NCBI RefSeq assembly: GCF_040892595.1 | Contig: NZ_JBFRYB010000001.1 | Location: 2,170,001 to 2,234,000, forward strand | DNA: 64,000 nucleotides | DNA from: Zhongshania sp. R06B22 | GTDB lineage: Bacteria; Pseudomonadota; Gammaproteobacteria; Pseudomonadales; Spongiibacteraceae | Reading direction: 5' to 3' | Shown: one piece after another, positions 17,707 through 25,878 of the stretch | Layout: each line of letters starts with the position of its first letter | Position numbering within the stretch: position 1 is the stretch's first letter | The notes under the pieces: generated by a model | The model's input: only the letters and a program-made list of their open reading frames with translations | Told to the model about the DNA's origin: nothing | Database searches by the model: none | Program-made: the position numbers and the translations under genes

Positions 17707-18852
17707 ATGTTTAAACTTGGCTTAGTAGTAAACCCGCTTGCCGGCCTAGGCGGGCCTATCGCTATGAAGGGTAGTGACGGCCTTGATTTAAGTCGTGTTC
17801 AAGACGGTGATCTTGGTCGATCTACTGCCCGCGCATTGCGGTGTTTAGCGCGAATTGCCGCGTGCAATGTTGGCGGTATTACCGTTTATGGTTTTTCAGG
17901 ACCTATGTCTGCCCAGGCCATAGGTAGTTCCGATTTAAAGGTGGCGGCATTGCCGTTCGTATCCGTCGGCAATGCCGCCAACCCGAGTGAGACCACCTGT
18001 TCTGACACCCAAAATGCTGCCTTAGCGATCTTGGATAGGGGTGTGGATGTGCTGTTATTTGTTGGTGGCGATGGCACTGCCCGCGATATTTGCAGCGCAG
18101 TTGGGACTAAGCTGCCATGTTTAGGCGTGCCTGCGGGCGTCAAGATGCACTCAGGTGTGTATGCGGTAAGCCCAGAGAGCGCCGCAGATATTATCTTGGA
18201 GCTGGTTTCTGGGGGTTTGGTTGAACTCGGTGAGCAAGAAGTGCGCGATATTGATGAGGAGGCATTCCGAGCTGGGATCGTCCGAGCTAAGTATTTTGGC
18301 GAATTGTTGGTGCCCAGTATTGGTGGATTTTTACAGCATGTAAAATCTGGGGGGCGAGAGCAAGAAGAGCTGGTCTTGGCTGATATCGCGGACCACATTA
18401 TTGAGGCCATGGATCCAGAAACTTTATACATCATGGGGCCGGGCAGTACCACTGCAGCTGTTATGGCGGCCTTGGGGCTGGAAAATACTCTGCTGGGTTT
18501 CGACGCAGTTTGTGATTCTACGCTGCGGGGTCGCGATCTGAGTGCGTCGGCGATAACGGCGCTTATCGCCAGCCATAGTGGCCCTGTAAAGGCGGTTATT
18601 ACCGCAATTGGTGGTCAGGGGCATATTCTGGGTCGCGGGAATCAGCAATTAACACCCGCGGTAATTCGCGAGATCGGTCGAGATAATTTCATTGTTATTG
18701 CCACTAAAACCAAGATAAGCCAATTACATGGCCGTCCGCTGCTGGTTGATAGTAACGATCCGTCACTAGATCTTGAGTGGCAGGGGTATATTCAAGTTGT
18801 CACGGGCTACCGCGACGTGGTGATGTACCGAGTGAGTGCCAGCGGTGATTGA
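17707..18852 (+). CDS. ATP-NAD/AcoX-type kinase
   Basis: 381 residues of the COG3199 kinase family related to NAD kinase. The phosphate-donor motif is FVGGDGTARDICSAV, followed by LGVPAGVKMHSGVYAVSP; both are diagnostic. N-terminal LGLVVNPLAGLGGP starts the first Rossmann-like strand. Members include AcoX, sometimes linked to acetoin catabolism, but no acetoin genes are here, so the substrate is open. The next gene overlaps its stop by 8-17 bp. Confidence 0.85.
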   Translation: MFKLGLVVNPLAGLGGPIAMKGSDGLDLSRVQDGDLGRSTARALRCLARIAACNVGGITVYGFSGPMSAQAIGSSDLKVAALPFVSVGNAANPSETTCSDTQNAALAILDRGVDVLLFVGGDGTARDICSAVGTKLPCLGVPAGVKMHSGVYAVSPESAADIILELVSGGLVELGEQEVRDIDEEAFRAGIVRAKYFGELLVPSIGGFLQHVKSGGREQEELVLADIADHIIEAMDPETLYIMGPGSTTAAVMAALGLENTLLGFDAVCDSTLRGRDLSASAITALIASHSGPVKAVITAIGGQGHILGRGNQQLTPAVIREIGRDNFIVIATKTKISQLHGRPLLVDSNDPSLDLEWQGYIQVVTGYRDVVMYRVSASGD

Positions 18853-19765
18853 GCTTAACCACTTCAACAACTTAACGGGTTTTTCTGGGTGGGCACTATC
18901 GCCAGAAAAAGGCGCTCAACGCTTGTTCCACGGTCGCGGACAGTGCTTTCCAGGCTATGATTTTTTTACCGTGGACTACTTTGAGCCAGTGTTGTGGATT
19001 GTGTTATATCGCGAGCCCGATGCGGATTTCTGGGGGCAATTTTGCGCGGCCCTGGAGCTTCAGTTTGCAGGCGTATGTAGTGCGGCTATAGTTCAGAATC
19101 GATATGATAAGACACCTTCAACGTATTGTTTATGGGGAATTATTCCTAGAAAATTATATGCCGTTGAAGACGCGAATAGGTTTGTGCTGGATTTAAACAA
19201 CAAGCAAAATATTGGCTATTTTATGGATATGCAGCCCACTCGATTATGGCTCTCTGGGCGGGCGGCGGGGCAGCGGATTCTGAATTTATTTTCTTATACC
19301 TGCGCCTTTTCCGTGGCGGCCGAGCAGGCCGGTGCTGAGTCTATTCTCAATATCGACACCAGCTGGCCGGCGCTGTCTCAGGGGCGGGAAAACCATAGGC
19401 TCAATCCGGTATTGAAGTCGGCAAAAGTGAAGTTTCTTGGCCACGATATTTTAAAGTCGTGGGGGCGTCTCAAAAAGCTGGGACCCTTTGATATTGTGGT
19501 TTGTGATCCACCGTCAAGACAGGAAGGTAGTTTTAATGCCTTTAAAGATTATCGCAAGTTGGTCCGCCAGTTTCCGGCCCTATTGCCCAATGGGGGCGAC
19601 GTACTAGTGTGCCTGAACGCGCCCTATTTGGGGCAGCGATTTTTAGAGGAGACTATGGCTGCGTTTTGTCCATCTGCCACATTTGTGTCGCGGCTTACCG
19701 GGCGACCGGATTTTCCTGAGGCGGATTCGGACGCTGCGCTAAAAGTGCTGCACTATCAACTTTGA
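18836..19765 (+). CDS. Class I SAM-dependent methyltransferase, RlmI/RlmK-like
   Basis: About 309 residues. The C-terminal two-thirds resembles the 23S rRNA m5C methyltransferase catalytic domain (COG1092): FMDMQPTRLWL, then the SAM loop ILNLFSYTCAFSVAA, then FDIVVCDPPSRQ and LLPNGGDVLVCLNAP. The N-terminal PUA domain of RlmI is missing, so the target is uncertain. The start is GTG 18836 or GTG 18845, both overlapping the end of the kinase gene. Convergent with alaA. Confidence 0.82.
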   Translation: MPAVIELNHFNNLTGFSGWALSPEKGAQRLFHGRGQCFPGYDFFTVDYFEPVLWIVLYREPDADFWGQFCAALELQFAGVCSAAIVQNRYDKTPSTYCLWGIIPRKLYAVEDANRFVLDLNNKQNIGYFMDMQPTRLWLSGRAAGQRILNLFSYTCAFSVAAEQAGAESILNIDTSWPALSQGRENHRLNPVLKSAKVKFLGHDILKSWGRLKKLGPFDIVVCDPPSRQEGSFNAFKDYRKLVRQFPALLPNGGDVLVCLNAPYLGQRFLEETMAAFCPSATFVSRLTGRPDFPEADSDAALKVLHYQL

Positions 19766-19784
19766 GTTGAGTGAGGGGAGGGGT

Positions 19785-19810
19785 GACCACAGCGAAGAGT
19801 CGCTGTGGTC
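19785..19810. terminator. Hairpin between convergent genes
   Basis: Perfect 10-bp stem GACCACAGCG/CGCTGTGGTC with a 6-nt loop between the methyltransferase (+) and alaA (-). Only short T or A runs follow, but position and stability suit a bidirectional terminator. Confidence 0.62.
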
Positions 19811-19820
19811 TTACAAGCTT

Positions 19821-21059
19821 TTAGGCTAGCCTTTTTGCTGCAAGCTGCTTGCGGTAGGCGCCTAGAAACTCGGCAAAGCGCTCGATCGCGTCGGCAAGAT
19901 CCAGCTTGTTTGGCAAAAATACAATCCTAAGATGGTCTGGCTGGGGCCAATTAAAACCACTGCCTTGGACTAGCAGTATTTTTTCCTGATTCAGTAAGTC
20001 TAATACCAGTTGCTCGTCATCATGTATCGGGTACATCTCGGGGTCTAGGCGCGGGAACATATAAATCGCCCCTGCCGGTTTGGTGCAGCTTACGCCGGGG
20101 ATCTCATTGAGCATCTTATACGCTAGATCGCGCTGCTCTAGCAGGCGTCCACCAGGCAGAATTAGCTCATTGATGCTTTGGTAGCCGCCGAGCGCGGTCT
20201 GTACTGCGTGTTGCGCCGGCACGTTGGCGCATAGCCGCATAGACGAGAGGATATTAAGTCCCTCGATATAGTCGCCGGCGCGATCTTTGGCGCCGGAAAC
20301 GATTAGCCAGCCGCTGCGGAAGCCCGCAAGTCGATACGCTTTTGATAAACCATTAAACGTTAAGCAAAGAATATCTGCCTTTAGGCTGCCTACGGGGATA
20401 TGAACCGCGTCGTCATAGAGGATTTTGCTGTAAATTTCGTCGGCAAAAACAACTAAGTTGTGCGCTTCTGCGATCGCAACCAGTTGCTCTAGCATGTCAC
20501 GGCTGTAGACAGCGCCCGTTGGGTTGTTGGGGTTTATAATGACTATCGCTTTAGTATTTGCAGTGATTTTACCAACAATATCTTCGATAGACGGCTGCCA
20601 GCCATTATCTTCGTCACAGAGGTAGTGCACCGGAGTCGCACCAGACAGCGATACTGCCGCAGTCCAGAGCGGGTAATCTGGCGCCGGAATAAGGACTTCG
20701 TCGCCTTGGTTAAGCAGGGCCTGAGTCGCCATGCTAATCAGCTCGCTGGCGCCATTGCCAAGATAAATATCATTGACGCCGACACCGGGAATGCCGATCT
20801 TTTGGCACTCTTGCATGATGGCCTTACGAGCACTGTAAAGACCCTTAGAATCGCTATAGCCCTCGCTGTCGGGCAGCATTCTAATCACGTCTTGAATGAT
20901 TTCGTCGGGGGCATTAAACCCAAACGCTGCGGGATTGCCAATATTCAGCTTGAGAATACGGTAGCCTTCTTCTTCGAGTTCATTGGCGCGCTGAAGCACG
21001 GGCCCGCGAATTTCGTAGCAGACGTTATTGAGTTTTTTCGATTTTAAATGATGGCCCAT
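19821..21059 (-). CDS. alaA: Alanine transaminase AlaA
   Basis: 412 residues, fold-type I PLP aminotransferase. Close to E. coli AlaA throughout (glutamate-pyruvate aminotransferase): NVCYEIRGPVLQRANELEEEG, LKLNIGNPAAFGF, GYSDSKGLYSARKAIM, PDYPLWTAAVSLSG, INPNNPTGAVYS, and the PLP lysine in FNGLSKAYRLAGFRSGW. Shares a ~190 bp divergent intergenic region with msrB. Single-gene unit ending in the hairpin at 19785. Confidence 0.95.
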   Translation of the reverse strand: MGHHLKSKKLNNVCYEIRGPVLQRANELEEEGYRILKLNIGNPAAFGFNAPDEIIQDVIRMLPDSEGYSDSKGLYSARKAIMQECQKIGIPGVGVNDIYLGNGASELISMATQALLNQGDEVLIPAPDYPLWTAAVSLSGATPVHYLCDEDNGWQPSIEDIVGKITANTKAIVIINPNNPTGAVYSRDMLEQLVAIAEAHNLVVFADEIYSKILYDDAVHIPVGSLKADILCLTFNGLSKAYRLAGFRSGWLIVSGAKDRAGDYIEGLNILSSMRLCANVPAQHAVQTALGGYQSINELILPGGRLLEQRDLAYKMLNEIPGVSCTKPAGAIYMFPRLDPEMYPIHDDEQLVLDLLNQEKILLVQGSGFNWPQPDHLRIVFLPNKLDLADAIERFAEFLGAYRKQLAAKRLA

Positions 21060-21247
21060 GTCCCGCCTTCTTAGCCGGCAGCAAACCGGCGTTTCAGTAT
21101 TCAGGGCGCAGTATACCGCACTGCTAACCCGCGCAATTCATCTTGTGTGTTATTTGCAGCGGTATAAACTAAGTTGGTTTATAACGCGTAAAATAGATCC
21201 AGCGCATAAGTATACGTGCTTGAGGGCGACTAGGTGGAGAGGTATTC

Positions 21248-21646
21248 ATGGAAAAATTAGTGAAATCTGAACAGGAATGGCGCGCACATCTTACTGAAGA
21301 TGAGTTTTATGTGTGCCGTCAAAAGGGGACTGAGCGCGCATTTACTGGTGAGTATTGCGACGAAAAAGCGGTGGGCAGCTATGTCTGTCGCTGTTGTGGT
21401 CAGGCGCTATTTGAATCTGAAACTAAGTATGACTCCGGATCTGGTTGGCCTAGCTTTTATAGTCCGGTTGCCGAGGAGGCTGTGGGTGTTAATCGCGACG
21501 TCAGTCATGGCATGGTTCGCGAAGAGGTTGTATGCGCTCGATGTGATGCCCATCTAGGCCATGTCTTCCCAGATGGTCCTCAGCCAACGGGATTGCGCTA
21601 CTGTATTAACTCACTTTCGCTGCGACTTGATGATTCAACTGAGTGA
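21248..21646 (+). CDS. msrB: Peptide-methionine (R)-S-oxide reductase
   Basis: 132 residues; repairs methionine-R-sulfoxide in proteins. Both zinc CxxC pairs are present (C47/C50 and C96/C99), as are SGSGWPSF and the catalytic cysteine C119 in [10 protein letters not shown]. No signal peptide, so cytoplasmic. A GGTGGAGAGG ribosome site precedes ATG 21248. Divergent from alaA. Confidence 0.97.
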   Translation: MEKLVKSEQEWRAHLTEDEFYVCRQKGTERAFTGEYCDEKAVGSYVCRCCGQALFESETKYDSGSGWPSFYSPVAEEAVGVNRDVSHGMVREEVVCARCDAHLGHVFPDGPQPTGLRYCINSLSLRLDDSTE

Positions 21647-21723
21647 ATATTGGTCGATCTGGCTGTTAAGTAGTCGATTCGAGAGGTTTTTTTGCTTTTT
21701 TTGCACTAACTGTGAAAAGCGAC

Positions 21724-21752
21724 TTGACGGCAGGCGCTAAGGTTTCTAGAAT
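21724..21752 (+). promoter_or_regulatory. Sigma-70 promoter of tRNA-Glu copy 1
   Basis: TTGACG at 21724-21729, 17-bp spacer, TAGAAT at 21747-21752, followed by a GC-rich discriminator (GCGCC), the usual feature of stringently controlled stable-RNA promoters. Confidence 0.87.
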
Positions 21753-21760
21753 TCGCGCCA

Positions 21761-21793
21761 CTTTCAGACGTCAAGTGACTCGGAGTCTGGAAG
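21761..21793 (+). other. Leader hairpin upstream of tRNA-Glu copy 1
   Basis: CTTTCAGAC pairs with GTCTGGAAG (9 bp, one G-U) across a 15-nt loop. It lies between the promoter and the tRNA. The second tRNA-Glu leader has the matching stem with different paired bases (22014-22045). Confidence 0.6.
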
Positions 21794-21802
21794 GTTTGCG
21801 GC

Positions 21803-21878
21803 GTCCCCTTCGTCTAGTGGCCTAGGACACTGCCCTTTCACGGCAGTAACAGGGGTTCGAGTCCCCTAGGGGACGCCA
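21803..21878 (+). tRNA. tRNA-Glu (anticodon TTC), copy 1
   Basis: 76 nt with encoded CCA. Acceptor GTCCCCT/AGGGGAC, anticodon loop CTTTCAC with TTC, T arm CAGGGGTTCGAGTCCCCT. Own promoter and own terminator. Confidence 0.98.
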
Positions 21879-21913
21879 TTATTTCACATTGTTGGCGTAG
21901 CCAGCAGTGTTAA

Positions 21914-21944
21914 AAGAGAAGCAGAAATGCTTCTCTTTTTTTTT
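21914..21944 (+). terminator. Intrinsic terminator of tRNA-Glu copy 1
   Basis: AAGAGAAGCA, GAAA loop, TGCTTCTCTT followed by a run of T. Confidence 0.92.
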
Positions 21945-21977
21945 GCTATTTTTCCGTGATTTAGTGCCAAAATGGCC

Positions 21978-22006
21978 TTGACGGGGTGGGGGAGTCCCTC
22001 TAGAAT
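21978..22006 (+). promoter_or_regulatory. Sigma-70 promoter of tRNA-Glu copy 2
   Basis: TTGACG at 21978-21983, 17-bp spacer, TAGAAT at 22001-22006, then TGCGCC. Same hexamers and spacing as copy 1, but a different spacer sequence. Confidence 0.87.
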
Positions 22007-22013
22007 TGCGCCC

Positions 22014-22045
22014 TCTTTCAGGGACAGCAATATTGCCCTGAGAGG
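22014..22045 (+). other. Leader hairpin upstream of tRNA-Glu copy 2
   Basis: TCTTTCAGGG pairs with CCCTGAGAGG (10 bp, two G-U) across a 12-nt loop, at the same place as the copy 1 leader hairpin. Confidence 0.6.
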
Positions 22046-22053
22046 CTCGCGGC

Positions 22054-22129
22054 GTCCCCTTCGTCTAGTGGCCTAGGACACTGCCCTTTCACGGCAGTAA
22101 CAGGGGTTCGAGTCCCCTAGGGGACGCCA
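22054..22129 (+). tRNA. tRNA-Glu (anticodon TTC), copy 2
   Basis: Identical in sequence to copy 1, 251 bp downstream, with encoded CCA. Its own promoter; only a weak hairpin without a T-run (22131-22154) follows before the tRNA-Gly promoter, so some read-through into tRNA-Gly is likely. Confidence 0.98.
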
Positions 22130-22183
22130 ATTTCTACGTTACAGCGCGTAGAAAACTGTCACAAAATGCCAGCCACGGTGGTG

Positions 22184-22212
22184 TTGACAGTGTGAGGAAA
22201 ACTTTCTAAGAT
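22184..22212 (+). promoter_or_regulatory. Sigma-70 promoter of tRNA-Gly
   Basis: Perfect -35 TTGACA at 22184-22189, 17-bp spacer, TAAGAT at 22207-22212, followed by GCTGCCCGG. Confidence 0.88.
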
Positions 22213-22221
22213 GCTGCCCGG

Positions 22222-22258
22222 CTTGATAGGGCAAAATTAGAAGGTGTTTCCTATCAAG
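22222..22258 (+). other. Leader hairpin upstream of tRNA-Gly
   Basis: Perfect 9-bp inverted repeat CTTGATAGG/CCTATCAAG with a 19-nt loop, in the ~90-nt leader between promoter and tRNA. Confidence 0.55.
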
Positions 22259-22307
22259 ACTGTACGGTGGTGTTGTCTATTTTTGAAATGACAAAATACC
22301 GGAATTT

Positions 22308-22383
22308 GCGGGAATAGCTCAGTTGGTAGAGCGCAACCTTGCCAAGGTTGAGGTCGGGAGTTCGAGCCTCCTTTCCCGCTCCA
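22308..22383 (+). tRNA. tRNA-Gly (anticodon GCC)
   Basis: 76 nt with encoded CCA. Acceptor GCGGGAA/TTCCCGC, anticodon loop TTGCCAA, T arm GGGAGTTCGAGCCTCC. Ends in a strong intrinsic terminator. Confidence 0.98.
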
Positions 22384-22389
22384 AATTCT

Positions 22390-22420
22390 AAAAAGCGAAG
22401 CGTCTGCTTCGCTTTTTTTT
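22390..22420 (+). terminator. Intrinsic terminator of tRNA-Gly
   Basis: AAAAAGCGAAGC, GTCT loop, GCTTCGC followed by eight T. Confidence 0.93.
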
Positions 22421-22554
22421 CGCCTGTTATATAGTGAGTTTAGTTCATAAGGTTGATTTTTAGATGCAGGTTTTAAGCAGGGTTCTTCTCTAAAGCTTTT
22501 GGCTATGGGGTCCCAGTCGTAAGTCATAGCAATAGTTGCACAGGCTAATCCGAT

Positions 22555-22947
22555 TTAATGCATATTAAACGCCTGAGCTCTAAGGTTGCGGTAGCAGGTA
22601 CTGTCATCATTATTGTTGAGCTCGTAGTAACGTTCTTCTAGGTCCTGGTATTTTTGTATCTCTTCATCGCCTAAGAAATGCAGGCAATCGCCGCCGTAGA
22701 ACCAAAGCAAGTCGCGGTGAATTTGAGGGGTAATGTCTGGGTAGTGGCTGATTATACGGGTAATAATTTGTTGGCCTATAAGGGCATAATCACCATTGCT
22801 ATCGAAGCTACGCTCTAGCTCTACGAACAAATCCAATAATTCTTTATTGCTTTCCTCGCTGTGCGTGGGGTGTTGATAGACCATCTTTACGCATAGTTCG
22901 TTAAGTGCGGTATTTAGTTGGCGGTAGTAATCTAATCGCGTTGTCAC
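22555..22947 (-). CDS. PA2817-family hypothetical protein
   Basis: 130 residues, acidic, soluble, no motif that points to an activity. The pattern (LDYYRQLNTALNELC, IITRIISHYPDITPQIHRDLLWFYGGDCLHFLGDEEIQKYQDLEERYYE) corresponds to the conserved pseudomonad protein PA2817, which likewise lies near a two-gene ABC exporter and queF. Divergent from the ABC ATPase gene; a ~220 bp shared intergenic region contains the tandem repeats at 23125-23172. Function unknown. Confidence 0.78.
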   Translation of the reverse strand: MTTRLDYYRQLNTALNELCVKMVYQHPTHSEESNKELLDLFVELERSFDSNGDYALIGQQIITRIISHYPDITPQIHRDLLWFYGGDCLHFLGDEEIQKYQDLEERYYELNNNDDSTCYRNLRAQAFNMH

Positions 22948-23124
22948 TGTTGCTCCATTTCCTTTAGATTTCAGACTTTAGTGTATTCCACTGCGTGAGC
23001 GTGGCAAAATGAGCGGCTTAAAGCGGCTGTTTGCCATTGCAAATAGTGCTCTCAGTATTGTTAGTCATCACAATTCTATGAAGGCTAACCGACCAAGCTG
23101 GTTCCATATATTTAAGTAGCCATC

Positions 23125-23172
23125 ATTCAGGCTAATACTGTTTTAGGCTAAGACTATTTTAGGCGAATACTA
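23125..23172 (+). repeat. Three imperfect 16-bp tandem repeats
   Basis: Units ATTCAGGCTAATACTG, TTTTAGGCTAAGACTA and TTTTAGGCGAATACTA, head to tail. The last unit ends on the first base of the ABC ATPase start codon. Each carries AGGC. Could be an operator array or a polymerase-slippage expansion. Confidence 0.72.
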
Positions 23173-24086
23173 TGGCAATTGCCCTGCAAATTAAAGGCTT
23201 GCGTAAAGTCTATGACAATGGCTTTGAAGCACTTAAAGGGATTGATCTCGAAGTAAACGAAGGTGATTTTTTTGCGCTACTTGGCCCTAACGGTGCCGGA
23301 AAGTCGACTACGATTGGGATTGTGTCGTCGCTGGTAAAAAAGACGGCGGGTGATGTCTTTGTTTTTGGCCATTCTATTCAATCGGATTTGGCGGCGGCGA
23401 AACGCGAGATCGGTGTGGTGCCCCAAGAGTTTAATTTCTCTAATTTTGAAACCGTATGGGATATCGTCGTAAACCAAGCAGGCTATTATGGTTTAAATAG
23501 GGCTATTGCCGGAGAAAGGGCTGAAAAGTACCTTAAGAAGCTCGGTTTGTGGGATAAGCGTAAAGTCGCATCACGTATGTTGTCAGGCGGCATGAAAAGG
23601 CGCTTGATGATTGCTCGCGCTCTTGTCCACGAGCCACGGTTATTAATTCTTGATGAGCCAACGGCGGGTGTGGATATCGAGTTGCGGCGCTCAATGTGGG
23701 AATTTTTGACTGAAATTAATCGCAGCGGCACAACCATTATTCTCACTACCCATTACCTTGAGGAAGCGGAGAGTTTATGTCGTCATATCGCCATTATTGA
23801 TGACGGTCAGATTGTTGAAAACACCAGTATGAAGGCCTTGCTAAAACAGCTCCATAAAGAAGTCTTTATTCTTGATACCCGGGATGTGATTTCACCTGAT
23901 ATAGAGATAGAGGGGTTTGAGGTCCGCTACGTCGACGAACATATGATGGAATTGGTGTTGAAAAAGGGCACCTCATTAAACGAGGTGTTTGCCGCCCTAA
24001 ATAAGCAGGGCTTGGTGATTACCAGTATGCGCAATAAATCCAATCGCTTGGAAGAGTTATTTGTGGCCTTGCTAGCGCCAAAGTAA
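23172..24086 (+). CDS. ABC transporter ATP-binding protein (YadG-like exporter)
   Basis: 304 residues. Walker A GPNGAGKST, Q-loop VVPQEFNF, signature LSGGMKRRLMIARAL, Walker B RLLILDEPTAGVD and switch His TTHYLEEAE. The C-terminal ~90 residues form the regulatory extension seen in ABC-2 type exporters. Partner permease follows 60 bp downstream. ATG 23172 has only a weak AGG 8 bp upstream, inside the last tandem repeat. Related to the YadGH/PA2812-PA2811 exporters, whose substrate is unknown. Confidence 0.94.
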   Translation: MAIALQIKGLRKVYDNGFEALKGIDLEVNEGDFFALLGPNGAGKSTTIGIVSSLVKKTAGDVFVFGHSIQSDLAAAKREIGVVPQEFNFSNFETVWDIVVNQAGYYGLNRAIAGERAEKYLKKLGLWDKRKVASRMLSGGMKRRLMIARALVHEPRLLILDEPTAGVDIELRRSMWEFLTEINRSGTTIILTTHYLEEAESLCRHIAIIDDGQIVENTSMKALLKQLHKEVFILDTRDVISPDIEIEGFEVRYVDEHMMELVLKKGTSLNEVFAALNKQGLVITSMRNKSNRLEELFVALLAPK

Positions 24087-24146
24087 ACCGCACTTTTTAT
24101 TTTGCTAGCGCGGGCACTCGCCGGCGTGTAACAGACGGAGTATTCA

Positions 24147-24920
24147 ATGACATTAGCAGAGCAGTGGGTTGCCTTTTACACCATTGTCCGCAAAGAAATT
24201 CGACGTTTTCTTCGTATATGGATGCAGACCTTATTGCCGCCTGCCATTACGATGTCGTTGTATTTTGTGATCTTTGGCGCCCTGATAGGCTCGCGTATCG
24301 GCCAGATGGGCGGCTTTTCCTATATGGAATTTGTGGTGCCGGGCCTAATTATGATGTCGGTAATCACTAATGCCTATTCCAACGTGGTGTCCTCGTTTTT
24401 TGGCGCCAAATTTCAGCGCTTTGTGGAAGAGATATTGGTGTCGCCAATGTCGAATAACACCGTGTTATGGGGGTTTGTGCTTGGTGGAGTTGCCCGAGGT
24501 CTACTCGTTGGATTGATTGTAACGATGTTGTCGATGTTTTTTACCAGCCTACATATTCAGCATGTATGGATAACAATCGCCATTGTTTTGATGACCTCGA
24601 TTATGTTCTCGTTGGCTGGTTTTATTAATGCCGTATTTGCGAATAACTTTGATGATGTATCCATTGTGCCGGTCTTTGTATTAACGCCGCTCACGTATCT
24701 TGGTGGGGTTTTTTATTCGATCGATTTATTACCCGATTTTTGGGCGGGGGTATCGCGTCTAAATCCCATGTTGTACATCGTCAACGCCTTTCGCTATGGG
24801 GTGCTAGGTGTGTCTGATGTTAATGTCACTACCGCATTTTTGATGGTTGGTGGTTTTACCTTGGCGGCATACGCTTACTGTATACATCTTTTGTCTAGCG
24901 GCACGCGCTTGCGTCAGTAG
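24147..24920 (+). CDS. ABC-2 type transporter permease (YadH-like)
   Basis: 257 residues with six predicted transmembrane segments. Family features: an N-terminal KEIRRFLRIWMQT coupling helix, YMEFVVPGLIMMSVITNAY, the GAKFQRFVEEILVSPMSN loop that contacts the ATPase, and TPLTYLGGVFYSIDLLP near the end. Forms an exporter with the preceding ATPase. queF starts 12 bp after the stop, so all three genes are likely one transcript. Confidence 0.93.
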   Translation: MTLAEQWVAFYTIVRKEIRRFLRIWMQTLLPPAITMSLYFVIFGALIGSRIGQMGGFSYMEFVVPGLIMMSVITNAYSNVVSSFFGAKFQRFVEEILVSPMSNNTVLWGFVLGGVARGLLVGLIVTMLSMFFTSLHIQHVWITIAIVLMTSIMFSLAGFINAVFANNFDDVSIVPVFVLTPLTYLGGVFYSIDLLPDFWAGVSRLNPMLYIVNAFRYGVLGVSDVNVTTAFLMVGGFTLAAYAYCIHLLSSGTRLRQ

Positions 24921-24932
24921 TGAGGTGGTTAG

Positions 24933-25769
24933 GTGACCAAGAACAGTGGCCATGGGCCTCTAGGTGAAAAAGTCAGCTATCCCGATCAATACGATCCTTC
25001 GTGTTTGCATGCCATTGCAAGACAGGAGGGGCGTGATGGCTTGGGGATAGCCGCGACATCGGCTCTGCCGTTTAGTGGCCTAGATATCTGGAATGCCTAC
25101 GAATTATCTTGGTTGAGTAAATCTGGCAAGCCTAAAGTAGCCTGCGCGGAATTCCGTTTTCCCGCTGATAGCCCTAATATCATCGAGTCAAAATCCTTCA
25201 AATTGTATTTAAATTCCTTTAACCAGTCGCGTATTGACGATGCTGAGACTGTTAGGCAAACCCTTGCAAGCGATCTGGCACTGGCAAGCGGCGCGAATGT
25301 TGAGGTTGCCGTTTATACCCCAACACATTGGGCTCAGGCCTATCGGGTCGCTGAACCCGAGGGTGAGTGTTTAGATGAGCTGGATATCAGCCCGACCGTT
25401 TATGCTCCGATGGCGGAATTACTGACTTTGGAAAGTGACGAGCTTGTTAGCGAAGTACTGTACAGCCATTTATTACGTTCACGATGCCCGGTAACCTCAC
25501 AGCCAGATTGGGCGCGTGTGGATATTCGATATCGAGGGCCAAAGATCAACCGTGAGCAATTACTGGCCTATATTATCTCGTTTAGAGAGCACGACGAGTT
25601 TCATGAGCACTGTGTTGAACGGATGTTTAGCGATATTAGCAAATACTGCCAGCCGCAATCATTAACGGTTTATGCCCGTTATACCCGCAGAGGCGGTTTG
25701 GATATTAATCCTTGGCGTAGCAGTGACGACTCGCTTATTCCCTCCAATGACCGTGACGTGCGTCAATAA
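24933..25769 (+). CDS. queF: NADPH-dependent 7-cyano-7-deazaguanine reductase
   Basis: 278 residues, the long bimodular QueF that reduces preQ0 to preQ1 in queuosine synthesis. The NADPH/QueF motif ESKSFKLYLNSFNQ is in the N-terminal half. The catalytic cysteine is C185 in RSRCPVTSQPDW with the following Asp, as in E. coli QueF, and the C-terminus has FHEHCVERMF. GTG 24933 with GAGGTGG upstream. No preQ1 riboswitch is visible in the 12-bp gap before it. Confidence 0.97.
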   Translation: MTKNSGHGPLGEKVSYPDQYDPSCLHAIARQEGRDGLGIAATSALPFSGLDIWNAYELSWLSKSGKPKVACAEFRFPADSPNIIESKSFKLYLNSFNQSRIDDAETVRQTLASDLALASGANVEVAVYTPTHWAQAYRVAEPEGECLDELDISPTVYAPMAELLTLESDELVSEVLYSHLLRSRCPVTSQPDWARVDIRYRGPKINREQLLAYIISFREHDEFHEHCVERMFSDISKYCQPQSLTVYARYTRRGGLDINPWRSSDDSLIPSNDRDVRQ

Positions 25770-25878
25770 GCTGCTGAACGCGATGCGTGCCTTAGGCTCG
25801 GTAGGTAAATTACCGGATAGTTTGGCCGCTCCATAGGCGCATAATAGCTTTCATTAATAGATCTGAATGAGAGCTGTG

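Noticed and set aside
17886..18452. 188-codon minus-strand ORF
   Set aside because: Antisense to the well-supported ATP-NAD kinase-type gene; Ser/Pro/Thr-rich composition typical of shadows.
22237..22527. 96-codon minus-strand ORF
   Set aside because: It runs through the tRNA-Gly gene and its terminator.
24921..24932. preQ1 riboswitch before queF
   Set aside because: Only 12 bp separate queF from the permease stop; no aptamer sequence fits.
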